A DNA stretch of 64,000 bases, taken from Blattamonas nauphoetae (Eukaryota; Preaxostyla; Oxymonadida). This document shows, piece after piece, positions 43,682 through 54,323 of the stretch. The notes beneath the pieces are model-generated. The model saw only the letters and a program-made list of their open reading frames with translations, did not search any database and was not told where the DNA came from. The position numbers and the translations under genes are program-made. The stretch spans positions 50,873 through 114,872 of the forward strand of contig JARBJD010000244.1 in assembly GCA_033064195.1 (NCBI GenBank), written 5' to 3'. Numbering within the stretch: position 1 is the first letter of the stretch; each line of letters begins with the position of its first letter.

Positions 43682-44863
43682 ATGAAAAACACCTTTATAT
43701 GTATCGGGAAATCCTGTCTAGCATTTCTTGGCGTTTTGATTCTCATCGTCGTTGGACTATTCTGTTGGCTCTTTGCCACAAGTCCTGGTGTCCTTCCTCC
43801 ACTTGTCGATGAACATGGTGTCATCATTCCAAACCAAATCTCAGAACGTGTTTCTGTGCCGATTGGAGGAATGAACCAAGTTTTGTTCTTGCGAGGATAT
43901 GACAAAACAAATCCAATCCTCCTTTATCTTCATGGTGGACCCGGGAGTCCCACACTTCCGTTTATGCCAGCAAGTGGGCCGATCTTGGAATACGAAAAAT
44001 CGTTCACAGTTTGTTATTGGGACCAGCGTGGAGCGGGAGCATCGCGAAATGGAACGAAAGAAGAACTTCAGTTCAATATGACACGAATGATCGCAGATGC
44101 ACATGAAGTGACGTCATATCTGAAGAAACGTTTTGGGCAAGAGAAAATTCTGCTTGTGGGACATTCATGGGGCTCACTTCTTGGAGTGAAAGTGATTCGA
44201 CAGAATCCGGAGGATTACTACGCGTACTTTGGGATTGGCCAAATGGCAAATCAGTTAGAATCGGAACGGCTCTCATATGCATACATGCTGAATCATGCAA
44301 AAGAGATTGGAGATGCACGAGCTGTGAAAGCATTGGAATCAGTCGATATCAACGATCCTCATTTCCCAACATCCTCATACTTGATGGGAGTGCGATCGAT
44401 GTATCAGACAAAGTACAAAATTGGCATTTTCCACACAGACAAGGTTTCGATGGTTGAAGCGATGATGAATTTTGTCACATTCAAGGGATACAAGCTGAAA
44501 GAAAAGTTTGGATTCCTTCTGGGGACTAGGGATCAAGTGAAAGAGATTGTTTACGGTCCGTTCAATGAGAATCTGATTGAAACAGAAAGGATCTTCGACA
44601 TTCCCTTTTTCGTGATTCAAGGAGACTGGGATCTTCAGGTGTCGGCTGTGCTTGCAAAGAAGTATGTGGATGTGATCCAAGCACCACAGAAGGAATATAT
44701 TGAGATTCCAAACACAAGTCATGCGCCACACCTTGAGGAACCGATACTCTTCGCTGAAGCTCTCTTGTCTCTCATCAAGAAGTACAATATCCCATACATC
44801 AAATCAAAAATAGCCGATGACACTGAGGGCAGACCCAAAACGGGAGATGCGAGTGAGCTTTGA
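43682..44863 (+). CDS. membrane-anchored prolyl-aminopeptidase-like alpha/beta hydrolase, arm B copy, 393 aa
   Basis: Same product as the minus-strand copy at 21915-23096 apart from Ala for Thr in (E)ALLSLIKKY. All catalytic features are intact: HGGPG, WDQRGAG, GHSWGS with Ser162, GDWD, and His347. The N-terminal hydrophobic segment (about residues 11-32) should anchor it with the enzyme outside or in the lumen. It lies tandem to and 169 bases upstream of katanin. Upstream of the ATG the two copies begin to differ, so their promoters may have started to diverge. The intronless structure and the bacterial-style S33 architecture would fit lateral transfer, but that is only a possibility. Confidence 0.88.
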   Translation: MKNTFICIGKSCLAFLGVLILIVVGLFCWLFATSPGVLPPLVDEHGVIIPNQISERVSVPIGGMNQVLFLRGYDKTNPILLYLHGGPGSPTLPFMPASGPILEYEKSFTVCYWDQRGAGASRNGTKEELQFNMTRMIADAHEVTSYLKKRFGQEKILLVGHSWGSLLGVKVIRQNPEDYYAYFGIGQMANQLESERLSYAYMLNHAKEIGDARAVKALESVDINDPHFPTSSYLMGVRSMYQTKYKIGIFHTDKVSMVEAMMNFVTFKGYKLKEKFGFLLGTRDQVKEIVYGPFNENLIETERIFDIPFFVIQGDWDLQVSAVLAKKYVDVIQAPQKEYIEIPNTSHAPHLEEPILFAEALLSLIKKYNIPYIKSKIADDTEGRPKTGDASEL

Positions 44864-45032
44864 AGAACGGCTTTGTTTTGGTTCCGTTTCATTTCATTTT
44901 GTTCATTGCAAACATCTTCAACGATCAAATCTGTTCAAACATGACCATGTAACTTGTGAGAGATGTGTAAGAATGTGGATATCTGGAGAGTGATGGTGGA
45001 TCGAGTCAACATTCGATATTTTTGAAATCTGG

Positions 45033-46867
45033 ATGAATCCAGGAGGAATAGCAGACAATATCAAACGTGGACGTGATAGTGCCCTTCTTGGGAAGTATCA
45101 GGAAGCGTTGGGGTTTTACAACTTGGGATTGGGAGGGATTGAAGAGTTTGTTTGATTTTTGTTGATTGAAGATTTGTTTGGTCAGACGAATGAAAGACGA
45201 ATCGTTGTCGGAAAGCATTAAATCGAAGTGGTTGGGGATGAAGGGAAAGATTGAATCGGAGAAGAAAGTGATATTTGAGATATCGCAACAACTCGAACAA
45301 TTGACGAAAAAGGCGCCGTCGACGAGATCTGGGTCGTCGTCTGGCCGGAGCCAATCTCCTCGTGGATTGGGATCGCCTCGGCGTTCGGAATCGCCTCGAA
45401 GCTCAAGTCCGTCGCAGAAAGACCCGCTTGTTTGGGAGCCTCCGTCTCCGAACGGGGCGGCGGTTGGGCGTAATCTGTGGGGCGGAAAAGACCTTGGGAG
45501 CGGACGGGCGCCGGCCAAACGGGTGTGTTTCTTCGTTGATTTGTTTTGTGTTTTTCTTTGAGTTGTCAGATTTATTTGTTTGATTGCTTGTTTTGCCTCT
45601 TCTCGTTTTTCTTCTTCTTGCTTGATTGTCTTTGATTGATGGCCTGTATTATCTGATTCTGTTTTGTCTGTTTGTTTTCTTGTTTGTCTGTTTGTGAATG
45701 CAGGCAGGTGGGTTTGTGGGGCACAAAGGAGGAGAAGTTGGAGGGTCTGGATTCAGCTTCCGTTCTCGTCAGGGCGGGAGAGGCCCGTCGACGGCATCGG
45801 GGAAAGATGAGGAGAACGAGAAAGGGGAGCGGATCAACAAGCCGAACAAGCCTCCAGTGCCTCGATTCCGGCAGAACACGGCAGGGAAGAAGGGAGAGAA
45901 GCACGAGGACAAGGCGGCAGACAAGGGTCGATTCCGAGATGGAGAGCCGGAGCTGATTGACATCATGGAGCGGGAGATGCTGGATGTGCGTCTGGGAGTG
46001 CCTTGGGGGTCGATTGCGGGTCTTCGGGAAGCGAAGCAACTTCTGAAAGAGGCAGTTCTTCTTCCGCTGCACTTCCCGCAGCTGTTCACTGGGATCAAGC
46101 GTCCGTACAAAGGGATTCTGATGTATGGTCCGCCGGGGACAGGAAAGACGATGCTGGCGAAGGCGGTGGCGACGGAATGCAAGTCGACGTTCTTCAACTG
46201 CTCGATCTCGTCGCTGGGGTCGAAGTGGAAGGGGGAGTCTGAGAAGCTTGTGAGTGTGCTGTTTCGGATGGCGCGATTCTACGCGCCGTCAGTGATCTTC
46301 TTTGACGAGATTGACTGTTTGGGAGGAAACCGTGGATCGAGTGGGGGAGACAACGAGTCGTCGCGTCGTGTGATGGGGGAGTTGCTTGCTCAGATGGATG
46401 GGATTGAGTCGACGGCGTCAGAAGCGGGGAGTGAGGAGCGGAAGACAGTGGTTGTGATAGCAGCGACGAACTATCCTTGGAACCTGGACGAGGCGCTGAA
46501 GCGTCGTCTTGAGAAGCGGATCTACATTCCTCTGCCCGACGCTGAGTCTCGGAAAGAGATGCTGCGAATCAAGCTGTCTGGAGAGGTGGTGTCGGAGGAT
46601 CTGGATCTGGACGAGATTGCAGACCGATTGGAGGGGTTCAGTGGAGCGGACATCGACACGCTGTGCCACGATGTTGCGATGATGGGAGTGAAAGAGAAGC
46701 TGAAGATGATTCCGGATTCGGACTGGAGCAAGCTGAATCCGGACGAGCTGACGCGTCCGATCACGAAGGAGGACTTTGAGAAGGGTCTGTCGAAAGTGGC
46801 GCCTTCGGTTGGAGAGAAAGACTTGGTGAAGTTTGAAGAGTGGAAGAAGCAATATGGCTCGGAATGA
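45033..46867 (+). CDS. KATNA1: katanin p60-like microtubule-severing AAA ATPase, intact copy, 543 aa
   Basis: Hexameric ATPase that severs microtubules. Exons 45033-45149, 45172-45522 and 45704-46867; introns 22 nt (45150-45171, GTTTGA...TTGAAG) and 181 nt (45523-45703, GTGTGT...ATGCAG), both phase 0. Removing the 22-nt intron fuses RGRDSALLGKYQEALGFYNL with the helix SIKSKWLGMKGKIESEKKV, giving the MIT domain of katanin (residues about 1-78); unspliced, a TGA follows at once. A Ser/Pro/Arg-rich linker runs to about residue 230. The AAA domain has Walker A GPPGTGKT (298-305), Walker B FFDEID (355-360), sensor-1 AATNYPW, an arginine-finger region RRLEKRIYIPLPD, and a Vps4-type C-terminal helix. 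Likely roles are turnover of axostyle or flagellar microtubules (inference). Confidence 0.92.
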
Positions 46868-46980
46868 GCTGGAATGAGCTGTGGACTCACTTCATGGTTT
46901 GTGGTTGTTTTGATTGCGCTCTCAGGTTGTTTTGGGAATGTTTTGAGAAACCAAAGAAGAGGACAATGAGTGAAGTGTGT

Positions 46981-48436
46981 TCAGGGCATAAATCCAACAA
47001 TTCTGAACCCTGCCTCATCATCTTTTATTTCCACTCTCATCTCGTTCGTCTGGATCATCTTGAAGAAAAGAGAACTACATACCAACTGAAGAATAGCTGT
47101 GAAAGCACGGGCAACTGATGCTTGTGTTTCCCCATCACAAACCTCGTCGATTCCAACCGAAATGGGGATGAATGTGTCTGCCTTCCGTTTTTGATTCTGA
47201 GTGGATGGAAACTTGGCTGATAGTTTGTCAAGAATCTCACCGCAGTAAGTATGTATTTCAAAGGGTCTGCTATTGCTCTGAAAAAGCCTGAAAGATAAAT
47301 GAATGTCGAACCTCTTTCTGAAGGATGGCTTCCACGTGTTTGTGCCAAGTTCCGACTCTCTGCGAGAGATTCGTCTGGATTCTCCATGCCTCGCTTTCAT
47401 TTATGAATTGACTCTAAAGCGATGAAAGAATCGAAACGGAGATACCACTTGTGTGTACGACGTATCAAACGCTGCATCGTTTCTGAACTCATTTGCTTCA
47501 AAACCGAAGTCAACAACGTCCTTGTCTTCTTCTTCGTCAAGTTTCCTCGGCATTTGGAGGCTCTCCTGTTTGACTCTCTCTTCAATCGCTGTTCTGATCC
47601 GGTCGAATTCATCAGTCGGCGGGGGAGCCATGAGTTCTGCGTCCAACTGTTCATCGTCACTGTCAACATCGAGATCGGCAGTAATCGACTCCGGTTCTTC
47701 GTCTGGACTTGCGGCTTCCTCTTCTTCTTTGAGGGCGTTCATGATCGTTTTGCGTTTCTCCTTTTCGACATTCTGGATCTCCTTCTTTCGCTGTTCCTCC
47801 GCTTCTCTGGTTTTCTCTTCTCGTTCAATCGTCTTCACTCGAACAAGTTCTGTTGCGAAGAAGTCAATGAAATCAGTTTGGTTGGAAAAAGACTGCGTCG
47901 AGAAGATTCCTTCTTCATTTCTCTCCTTTTCGTAGATGACTGAAGCTGTTTTATCGTTCAGAAAAGCTTCTGGCGAGATAACTGATCCTCTTTTCTCGGT
48001 GGATTGGTTGGATGGCTTGGTGACAGTCTTCAGGACACTTCCCATCAGATTTGCTGTGAGAGGTGGTCCTTTCAGAGGAGTTGACGCAGTGAGTTTTCTG
48101 AGCACAGATTGTTTCACTACCAAACAAACTAATCAATCGAACAAAAGACAAACTCATTTTGAAAGGTCTTTTGATGGGTGCTTTTGCTTTCTTGGTTGCT
48201 TCCTGCCTCTTTTCCTTCTGAGATCCCTCTCCATCTGCGTCTTCCTCATCTTCTTCTCCAATCACTTCTCCTGTCGTCAGCAAGATAGTCGTTCCTGTTT
48301 CATCTGCAGGATCAAAGGTTGCCCAACAGTCAGTTGAGACAACATTGACGGGATTTGGCTTCGTCTCAAAGATCTCCTTTGGGATGAGATTGTATCCATC
48401 AAAACAATGAAACTTGTGAATGATCAGACCCAGCAT
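46981..48436 (-). pseudogene. 5'-truncated copy of condensin-II subunit H2, with a new in-frame start
   Basis: Corresponds to exons 6 (part) to 10 of the gene at 17095-19798; the N-terminal kleisin domain is missing. The C-terminal frame here is intact: the A5 run (T5 at 47188-47192 on the plus strand) keeps RKADTFIPISVG through IVGFMP open. Beyond the duplication edge (48392) the frame happens to continue through 44 bases of unique sequence to an ATG at 48436, giving MLGLIIHKFHCFDGY fused to NLIPKEIFE. If transcribed from the gap shared with H2B it would make an N-terminally truncated protein of about 330 residues that cannot bind the SMC2 head normally. Most likely a non-functional by-product. 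Confidence 0.75.
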
Positions 48437-48480
48437 TCTCGTAGATAAATTATGCGTAATTTGATCAAATCGAAAAAAAA

Positions 48481-48493
48481 TCTATAAATATTC
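48481..48493 (+). promoter_or_regulatory. TATA-like element upstream of histone H2B
   Basis: TCTATAAATATTC lies 44-56 bases before the H2B ATG, in the 100-base gap between H2B and the divergent truncated condensin frame. The spacing suits a short 5' UTR. Assigned by sequence alone. Confidence 0.4.
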
Positions 48494-48536
48494 TTGTCGT
48501 TCCTAAAAACGAAATTGATTATTGTCAGAAATCAAC

Positions 48537-48899
48537 ATGTCTCAACCAGTTAAGAAAGATAAACCCGCAAAAACTGTCCCTGCTGATGGTGACAAAAAGA
48601 CTCGCCGTCGCAAGCGCCATGAAACATACTCTAGCTACATTTACCGTGTGCTCAAGTCTGTTCACCCAGAAACTGGTATCTCCAACCGTGCCATGGCCAT
48701 CATGAACTCTTTCATCAATGATATCTTCGAGCGCATCGCCACTGAAGCCTCCCGCCTCGCTCGTTACAACGGCCGTCACACCTTGACATCTCGCGAAATC
48801 CAAACCGCCGTTCGTTTGATCCTCCCTGGTGAGCTCGCCAAGCATGCCGTGAGCGAAGGAACCAAATCTGTCACCAAGTACATGTCTGCTGACAAGTAA
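48537..48899 (+). CDS. H2B: histone H2B, 120 aa
   Basis: Core histone pairing with H2A in the nucleosome. The basic N-terminal tail ([18 protein letters not shown]) is followed by the conserved fold: [57 protein letters not shown] and [20 protein letters not shown]. Length and order are canonical and there is no intron. The ATG at 48537 is preferred; the frame is open a few codons upstream without another ATG. TAA stop. Confidence 0.97.
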   Translation: MSQPVKKDKPAKTVPADGDKKTRRRKRHETYSSYIYRVLKSVHPETGISNRAMAIMNSFINDIFERIATEASRLARYNGRHTLTSREIQTAVRLILPGELAKHAVSEGTKSVTKYMSADK

Positions 48900-48985
48900 A
48901 AGATCTCCAAATCATTCTTCGTTCGCTTTGTGTTTCTAAACACACTGCTCATTTCACAACAATCTCCTTGACAAATATTTGTTCA

Positions 48986-48991
48986 AATAAA
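48986..48991 (+). promoter_or_regulatory. candidate polyadenylation signal of H2B
   Basis: AATAAA 87 bases after the H2B stop. No histone-type 3' stem-loop is seen between the stop and this site, so a polyadenylated message is more likely. Confidence 0.35.
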
Positions 48992-49059
48992 AAAGGAACC
49001 ATTGTTTAGTTACCGGTCAGGAAGAAGCCAATCGATCAAACCGCTCATCAGACTTTTTG

Positions 49060-51625
49060 ATGGCTTTCCTCGCGGATATTCAGGGGTTTAGTGCAAACAA
49101 ACTCAAGAAGACTACTACCGTTGATAAGTCAGGTCCAGTAATTCCATGTATGACCAACCATTGACTTTCTTGATCTTTCTTCAAACCATCTCTTCGTGAC
49201 TCTATCTCGTTTCTCTCTCATCCATTCACCTTTTAAAAGCTCCGGAACCAAAGGTAGCTGATGAACCTGTCCCTAAAGGAACTGCAGGTCTCGCGGCAAT
49301 GCTTGCCAAAAAATTAAGTTTTGCCCCAAAGCCTAAAGCCTCGCCGCCATCATCAACAGTTTCTACACCAAAGAAACCAACATGGGAAGAACGAAATGCA
49401 GAAAAATTGGCGGCCCAAGCTGCACAGGCTCCAGCAGATACAACACCAGTTTTTGGTGTTCCACCTCCTCCTCCAATGGGCGGTGGGGCTCCAGCACCAA
49501 CTTCTTCTGCACCAATCGAAGGTGTTCCTCCCCCACCTCCGATGGGATCTATCCCTGCAGCACCACCTGCCCCATCTATCCCTGCGGCTCCACCAGCAAG
49601 TTCTGTTCCAGCTGCCGCGTCAACATCTTCCGATCCTCCAAAAGAACGACCTGCAGCTAATACGAATCTTTTAGCTGCTATCCAAGGATTTTCAGCAAGT
49701 AAACTGAAAAAGACTGAAACTGTTGACAAATCAGCTCCTAAACTTCCTCGTTTGTCTCAAACCTTCGTTTTCGAAGTATTTTTTGATAGCAAAACAGCCA
49801 GATCCAGATAAGCCACTTCCTACAGGAACTAAAGGGCTGGCTGCACTTCTGTCGCAATCACTCAATTTTGGTCCACCAAAGGCAAAACAGATGGGACTTC
49901 CTCCCCCAAAGCCCAAACCCAAATCAGATCAACAAACTGCACAAGAAAATGCACGAAAAGAGGAAGAAGAAAGAAAGCGAAATGAAGCCAAATTGAAACA
50001 ACAACGAGAAGAGGAACAGAGAAAGAAAGATAAAGAAGAAAGAGAGCGAAGAGAAGCCCAAATTCTGAAATCACAGGAAGACGAAGCAAAGAAGAAGGAA
50101 GAAGAAGCAAGGAAAGCTGCGGAGAAGGCAGAGGAGGAACGACAAAGGAAAGAAGAGCAGAGGAAGGAGGAAGAAAAGAAGAGGAAGGAGGAAGAAGATA
50201 AGAAGAGGAAGGAAGACGAAGATAAGAAGAAGGCTGAAGAGATGAGGCGACAAGAAGAGGAAAAGAAGAAAGAGGAGGAAGAAAAGAAGAGGAAGGAGGA
50301 AGAAGAGAAAAGAAAGGCAGACGAGATGAGGCGACAAGACGAGAAAAAGAAGAAAGACGAAGAAGAGCGACTTGAACGAGAAAGGGTCGAAGAAGAAGCG
50401 AGGAAGAAGCAAGCAGAAGAGGAGAGGAAGCAGAAGGATGTCGCCGAGCAGCAGGCAAAAGAGAGAGCTGCAGCAGAAGAAAAACAGAAAAAAGAAGAGG
50501 CAGACAGGAAGAAGAGAGAAGAAGATGAGAAGTTGAAGAAAGAAACTGAAGAAAAACACAAACGTGAAGAGGAACAGAAGAAGGAGGAAGCAGACAGGAA
50601 GAAGAAAGAGGAGGACGAGAGAAAACGGGCAGAAGAGGCAGAGAAAAAGAAAAAGGAAGAGGAAGAACAAAAGAAAAGAGAACTAGAGAAGAAACAGCTC
50701 GAAGATGCAAGGAAGAAGGAAGATGAAGAGAGGAAGAAGAAAGAAGAAGCAGACAAAAAGAAGAAGGAAGAAGAAGACAGAAAGAAAAAAGAAGAGGAAG
50801 AACGGAAGAAGAAGGAAGAAGCTGATCGAAAAAAGAGAGAAGATGATGAAAAGAAGAAAAGGGAGGAAGAAGAAAGAAAACGAAAGGAAGAAGAAGAAAG
50901 AAAGAGAAAGGAAGAAGAAGAAAGAAAGAGAAAGGAAGAAGAAGAAAGAAAGAGAAAGGAAGAAGAAGAAAGAAAGAGAAAAGAAGAGGAGGAACGAAAG
51001 AAGAAGGCTGCTGCTGCCTCAACTCCTTCGATCAACACCTCGTCGGGTGTCAATGCTCTCGGACTCAAAAAGACGGTCGTAGGAGGCAGTGTGTATGGCC
51101 AGCCGAAGCCCGTGTCGACGATTGGGTGTGTTCTCATCTTCTCGTTCTGAACTTGTTTTGGATTGTTCTCAGGTCGACTCCAAAAACACTCTCGTCTGCT
51201 CCCAAACCTGTGGCGGCCGCTCCGGCTGCATCTGTGGGTGCTGCATCGACTGGAAAGGTGTGGACTTCGTTTCTCTCTCATCATTCAAACAGAAAAATGC
51301 GTCCAATCATCCAATCCCAACTAAGATCCGTACTCAAGCAGAGGTCATGCGAGGATGCTCGAATGAGGAGGAGAAGAAGGATGCTGTGATGATGGAAGTG
51401 CATCGATTGAAATTGCTTTGTCCTCTGTCGTACACTGCAATCTCGGATCCTGTGATCGCTGAGGATGGAGAATGGTATCAGCGAAGTGCCATTGTTGAAC
51501 ACCTCAAGAAGTTCAAAGTCAGTCCCACGACACGCAAGCCCATGGGACCGAACCTGTCCACTGATGAAAACTTGACGCGCATTTGTTCTCAATTCCAAAA
51601 AGATTTTGGAAAATGGCTTGATTAA
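49060..51625 (+). CDS. WH2 / polyproline / coiled-coil / U-box protein, 778 aa, five exons
   Basis: Exons: 49060-49132, 49240-49749, 49790-51125, 51173-51257, 51293-51625; introns 107, 40, 47 and 35 nt; phases agree and the sum is 779 codons. Domains in order: WH2 (FLADIQGFSANKLKKTTTVDKS, residues 3-24) and a related LAAMLAKKLSF; proline-rich VPPPPPMGGG and VPPPPPMGS; a second WH2 (LLAAIQGFSASKLKKTETVDKS) and another LAALLSQSLNF; a charged KEEEERKRKEEE helix of about 340 residues, single-helix or coiled-coil; an Ala/Pro linker; and a C-terminal U-box. The U-box reads LCPLSYTAISDPVIAEDGEW, then YQRSAIVEHLKKFKVSP and TRKPMGPNL, matching CPLT...DPV...DG.TYER.AI..WL. WH2 segments bind actin monomers and U-boxes are E2-binding ubiquitin-ligase domains. 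I know no family with this combination. The repetitive middle could hide small errors. Confidence 0.82.
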
Positions 51626-51872
51626 AATGTATTTGTCGTTATTTTATTTTGATTCCCTCTTTCTGTTCGGTTTTATTGTGTCGTCTCACTGTCTTCGCTG
51701 CTGTCCTTCTCGTCGATTTTTCACAAAGATAAAGAAGAAAATCTGATAATGAAGAGAAAAGAACATCTTCTCATCATCAGGTAGTAACCTGAGATAGGCG
51801 TGCGAGTGAAATGTCTTAAGAATACATTTGAAAAGAATCGACTGAAACTAAACAACAAGGATATGGACAGAG

Positions 51873-54152
51873 TTACTTTTTGGGTGGGAATAGAGGTAAT
51901 TTTGTGGGATGGACAATCCGATTTTGGATGTTTTGAGAAAGTGGAATGCGGGGTTGTTGGCCTGGGGCCAGAATTGGCTCGCTTTGAATTATGGAGAATT
52001 TATGATTTTGGTCGAGATCTCTCATAATATCTCCTGACAGATCAGTGACAACCTGCGATAGAACACCCATTCTCGTCTTTGAAAGATGTAAAAAGGAATT
52101 TTCGAGTTGAAGAAGGGCCTGTTTTGTTTTCTTGTCAGTTGTGCTCTGTACAGCTGAACGAATAGAAGGAAGAAGGAATGATGTGAGAAGAATGGTGTCG
52201 TCTGTCCCTGTAAAAGGACTAGATGCCACTGCACCTGTGGAAACCATTGAAAATGGAGAGTCGCCAATGGCTATGGATTTGGGCCTGTCGCGGAGGATAA
52301 CTTGTGGGAGAGTAGGGCTTGAAGATGTTTTGAAAGGAGTGCGAGCATCACTCTGTGGAGATGACAGTGGGGCGGATGGAACAGGGCCAGATGATGATGT
52401 TGATATTTTGGGGAGATGGCTCATTGAAGCTCGATATCCCGGAAGTGAAAGGGGGGAACCGGCAGGGAAATCTGAATGGCGGATGGGTGTTGATGAATGG
52501 CTGAATGGATTGTGTTGGATGGGGTCTGTTTGAACGTGTGTATGATTGACTTCTGGTGATGTCTGAATTTCTGCGTGCTTGGATTGAGGGGGAGTGTTTT
52601 GGAGGTGTATAGAATAGGAGGACATCCTTCGTTTTGTTTCAGTCTCGCTGACAAGGAATTCTTCGACCATTCTCATTTTCTGTTCGTCTTCATCTTCTTC
52701 CTCCTCTTCCTCTTCATTTTCTGTTAACTGAATGGGATCCATCTTTCTCTCTTCCTTGTCTTGTTCATCGTCGTTATCCCAGCTATCTACATCATCTTTG
52801 TCGTCCGTTTTGGGTTCTTCCTGTTCTTTCCGAACTTTTTCTTCCTCTTCCCGGTTCTTCTGTATTTCCTCCAACTTTTTCATTGCCAAGTAACGAATAT
52901 ATTCCATTTCATCCTCTTCCTCCTCTTCATATTCTTCTTCGTAGAAATCTTCCTCATTATCTCGATATACGCCAGGCTGGAACTCTTCACGAGTTTCACT
53001 CTCCAAAACAGTTTGTTCGTTTTCATTGGGTGCAGGTGATGGCGGATGATCCGTTGATCCATCCTCATCATCGTCTGAAAAGTCCCATTTTGGGAGCTTC
53101 GAGACGTCTGCTTTATCCGACTCAGCAATGGACGGGCCAGAAGGCTTCCTATCGGGTTTTAGTTGTTTCCGGATCACAGCTGGTGTCTGGAGTTTGCTTC
53201 TGCTGCTGGGGTGGTGGGCTCTCAGTTGTCTTTTGCGTTCAATGAGACTAACGAGGATAGAATTCTTTTTCGCATTTTTAATGAACTTATGTTTAAGCAG
53301 CTCTCTGGCATTGGGCCTTTCGGAAGGGTCTTTCACGAGGCAAGTAGACACAAATGACTTGAATTCTTTCGTCCACTTTTGGCCCAAATCAGGATCGTCT
53401 TCCAGTGTTGGAGGAGGATTATTTGGGATGAGGAAGAGAACTTTCATTGGATGAATATCAAAAAATGGTGGCTTTCCTTTCGCTAGTTCAATGGCAGTGA
53501 TCCCTAGTGACCAAAGATCAGCTTTTGTATCGTAACCACCATTATCCTTAGCTTGAATAACTTCAGGAGCCATCCAAAATGGTGTTCCTACCATTGTCCT
53601 TCGTTTTGCCATTGTAAGAGAAAGTTGGCCACTCACACCAAAGTCAGAGATCTTTACATCACCCTCGCTCGAGATTAAAATGTTTGCTGCTTTGATATCC
53701 CGATGGATTTTTCCCTGATCATGCAAATAAACAAGGCCGCGAAGAGTCTCCTTGAGAATAACGGAAATTTGCGCTTCGTCGATTGATCCCTGGTCGCGAA
53801 GTTCCAGACATGACCCTCCTTCGAGAAATTCCATCACAATCCAAAGAGATTGACCATGTACAAAACTACCATAGTACTTTGTCACAAGGTCGGTCTCACA
53901 TTCAGTGAGCATGGCTATCTCTTTCTGCAAATCTTCGATTTCATCCTCTGCTTCTTCCATATCAATGATCTTCACTCCATAAATGTCGCCAGATCCCCTC
54001 TCTCGACTGTGCCAAAACGGTTGTGACAATTGAGAAGAGAACAGATTTCAATGAAAAAGAGAGGCAGACGCTTTGAAAACTTTGCCATAGCTTCCTTCTC
54101 CTGCGAGCTCGAGAAGCTCGAAATTATCGTACTGTAATAGAGGAGCTGCCAT
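51873..54152 (-). CDS. STE20-family serine/threonine kinase (MST/GCK type), 738 aa
   Basis: Exons 54152-54070 and 54006-51873, with a 63-nt intron (GTCTGC...GGCACAG, phase 2). Splicing joins the glycine loop [11 protein letters not shown] to [15 protein letters not shown], restoring a complete N-lobe; the ATG at 54152 gives [20 protein letters not shown]. The kinase domain carries the catalytic Lys in [21 protein letters not shown], a [14 protein letters not shown] activation-loop end typical of STE20 kinases, and [14 protein letters not shown]. After about residue 300 come long acidic ([10 protein letters not shown]) and Ser/Pro-rich segments and a C-terminal helical part. No SARAH domain is convincing, so assignment within MST/GCK is open. 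Germinal-centre kinases work in polarity, stress and mitotic-exit signalling. Confidence 0.9.
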
Positions 54153-54323
54153 AATCTTGAGGCAGTGTTGGGACTAACGTTTCTTCAGCAATCTTGTTTT
54201 TGATTCGATCCAACCCGTTTGAGAAAAAAGTGGAACTCACTCGGCAAAAAAAAGAATAATCATTAACAGAAGAAAGGGTTTTCACCGAACAATTTAATGA
54301 AGAATGAGTTAAATCCACGGAGA

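Larger units (their letters stand above)
43516..48392 (-). repeat. arm B of the large inverted duplication (about 4.9 kb)
   Basis: Inverted partner of 18388-23262 (see arm A). The inner edge, near 43516, lies 138 bases from the outer end of the right inverted repeat. The outer edge, 48392, cuts the condensin H2 copy inside exon 6 and lies 145 bases from the histone H2B start codon. Because arm B lacks the first five condensin exons, arm A is the likely source for that gene. Confidence 0.95.

Noticed and set aside
49862-51284. Long open frames on the minus strand opposite the WH2/U-box gene, rich in Ser, Phe and Leu
   Set aside because: They are mirror images of the GAAGAAR-rich coding repeat of the plus-strand gene; no start, splice or family support.
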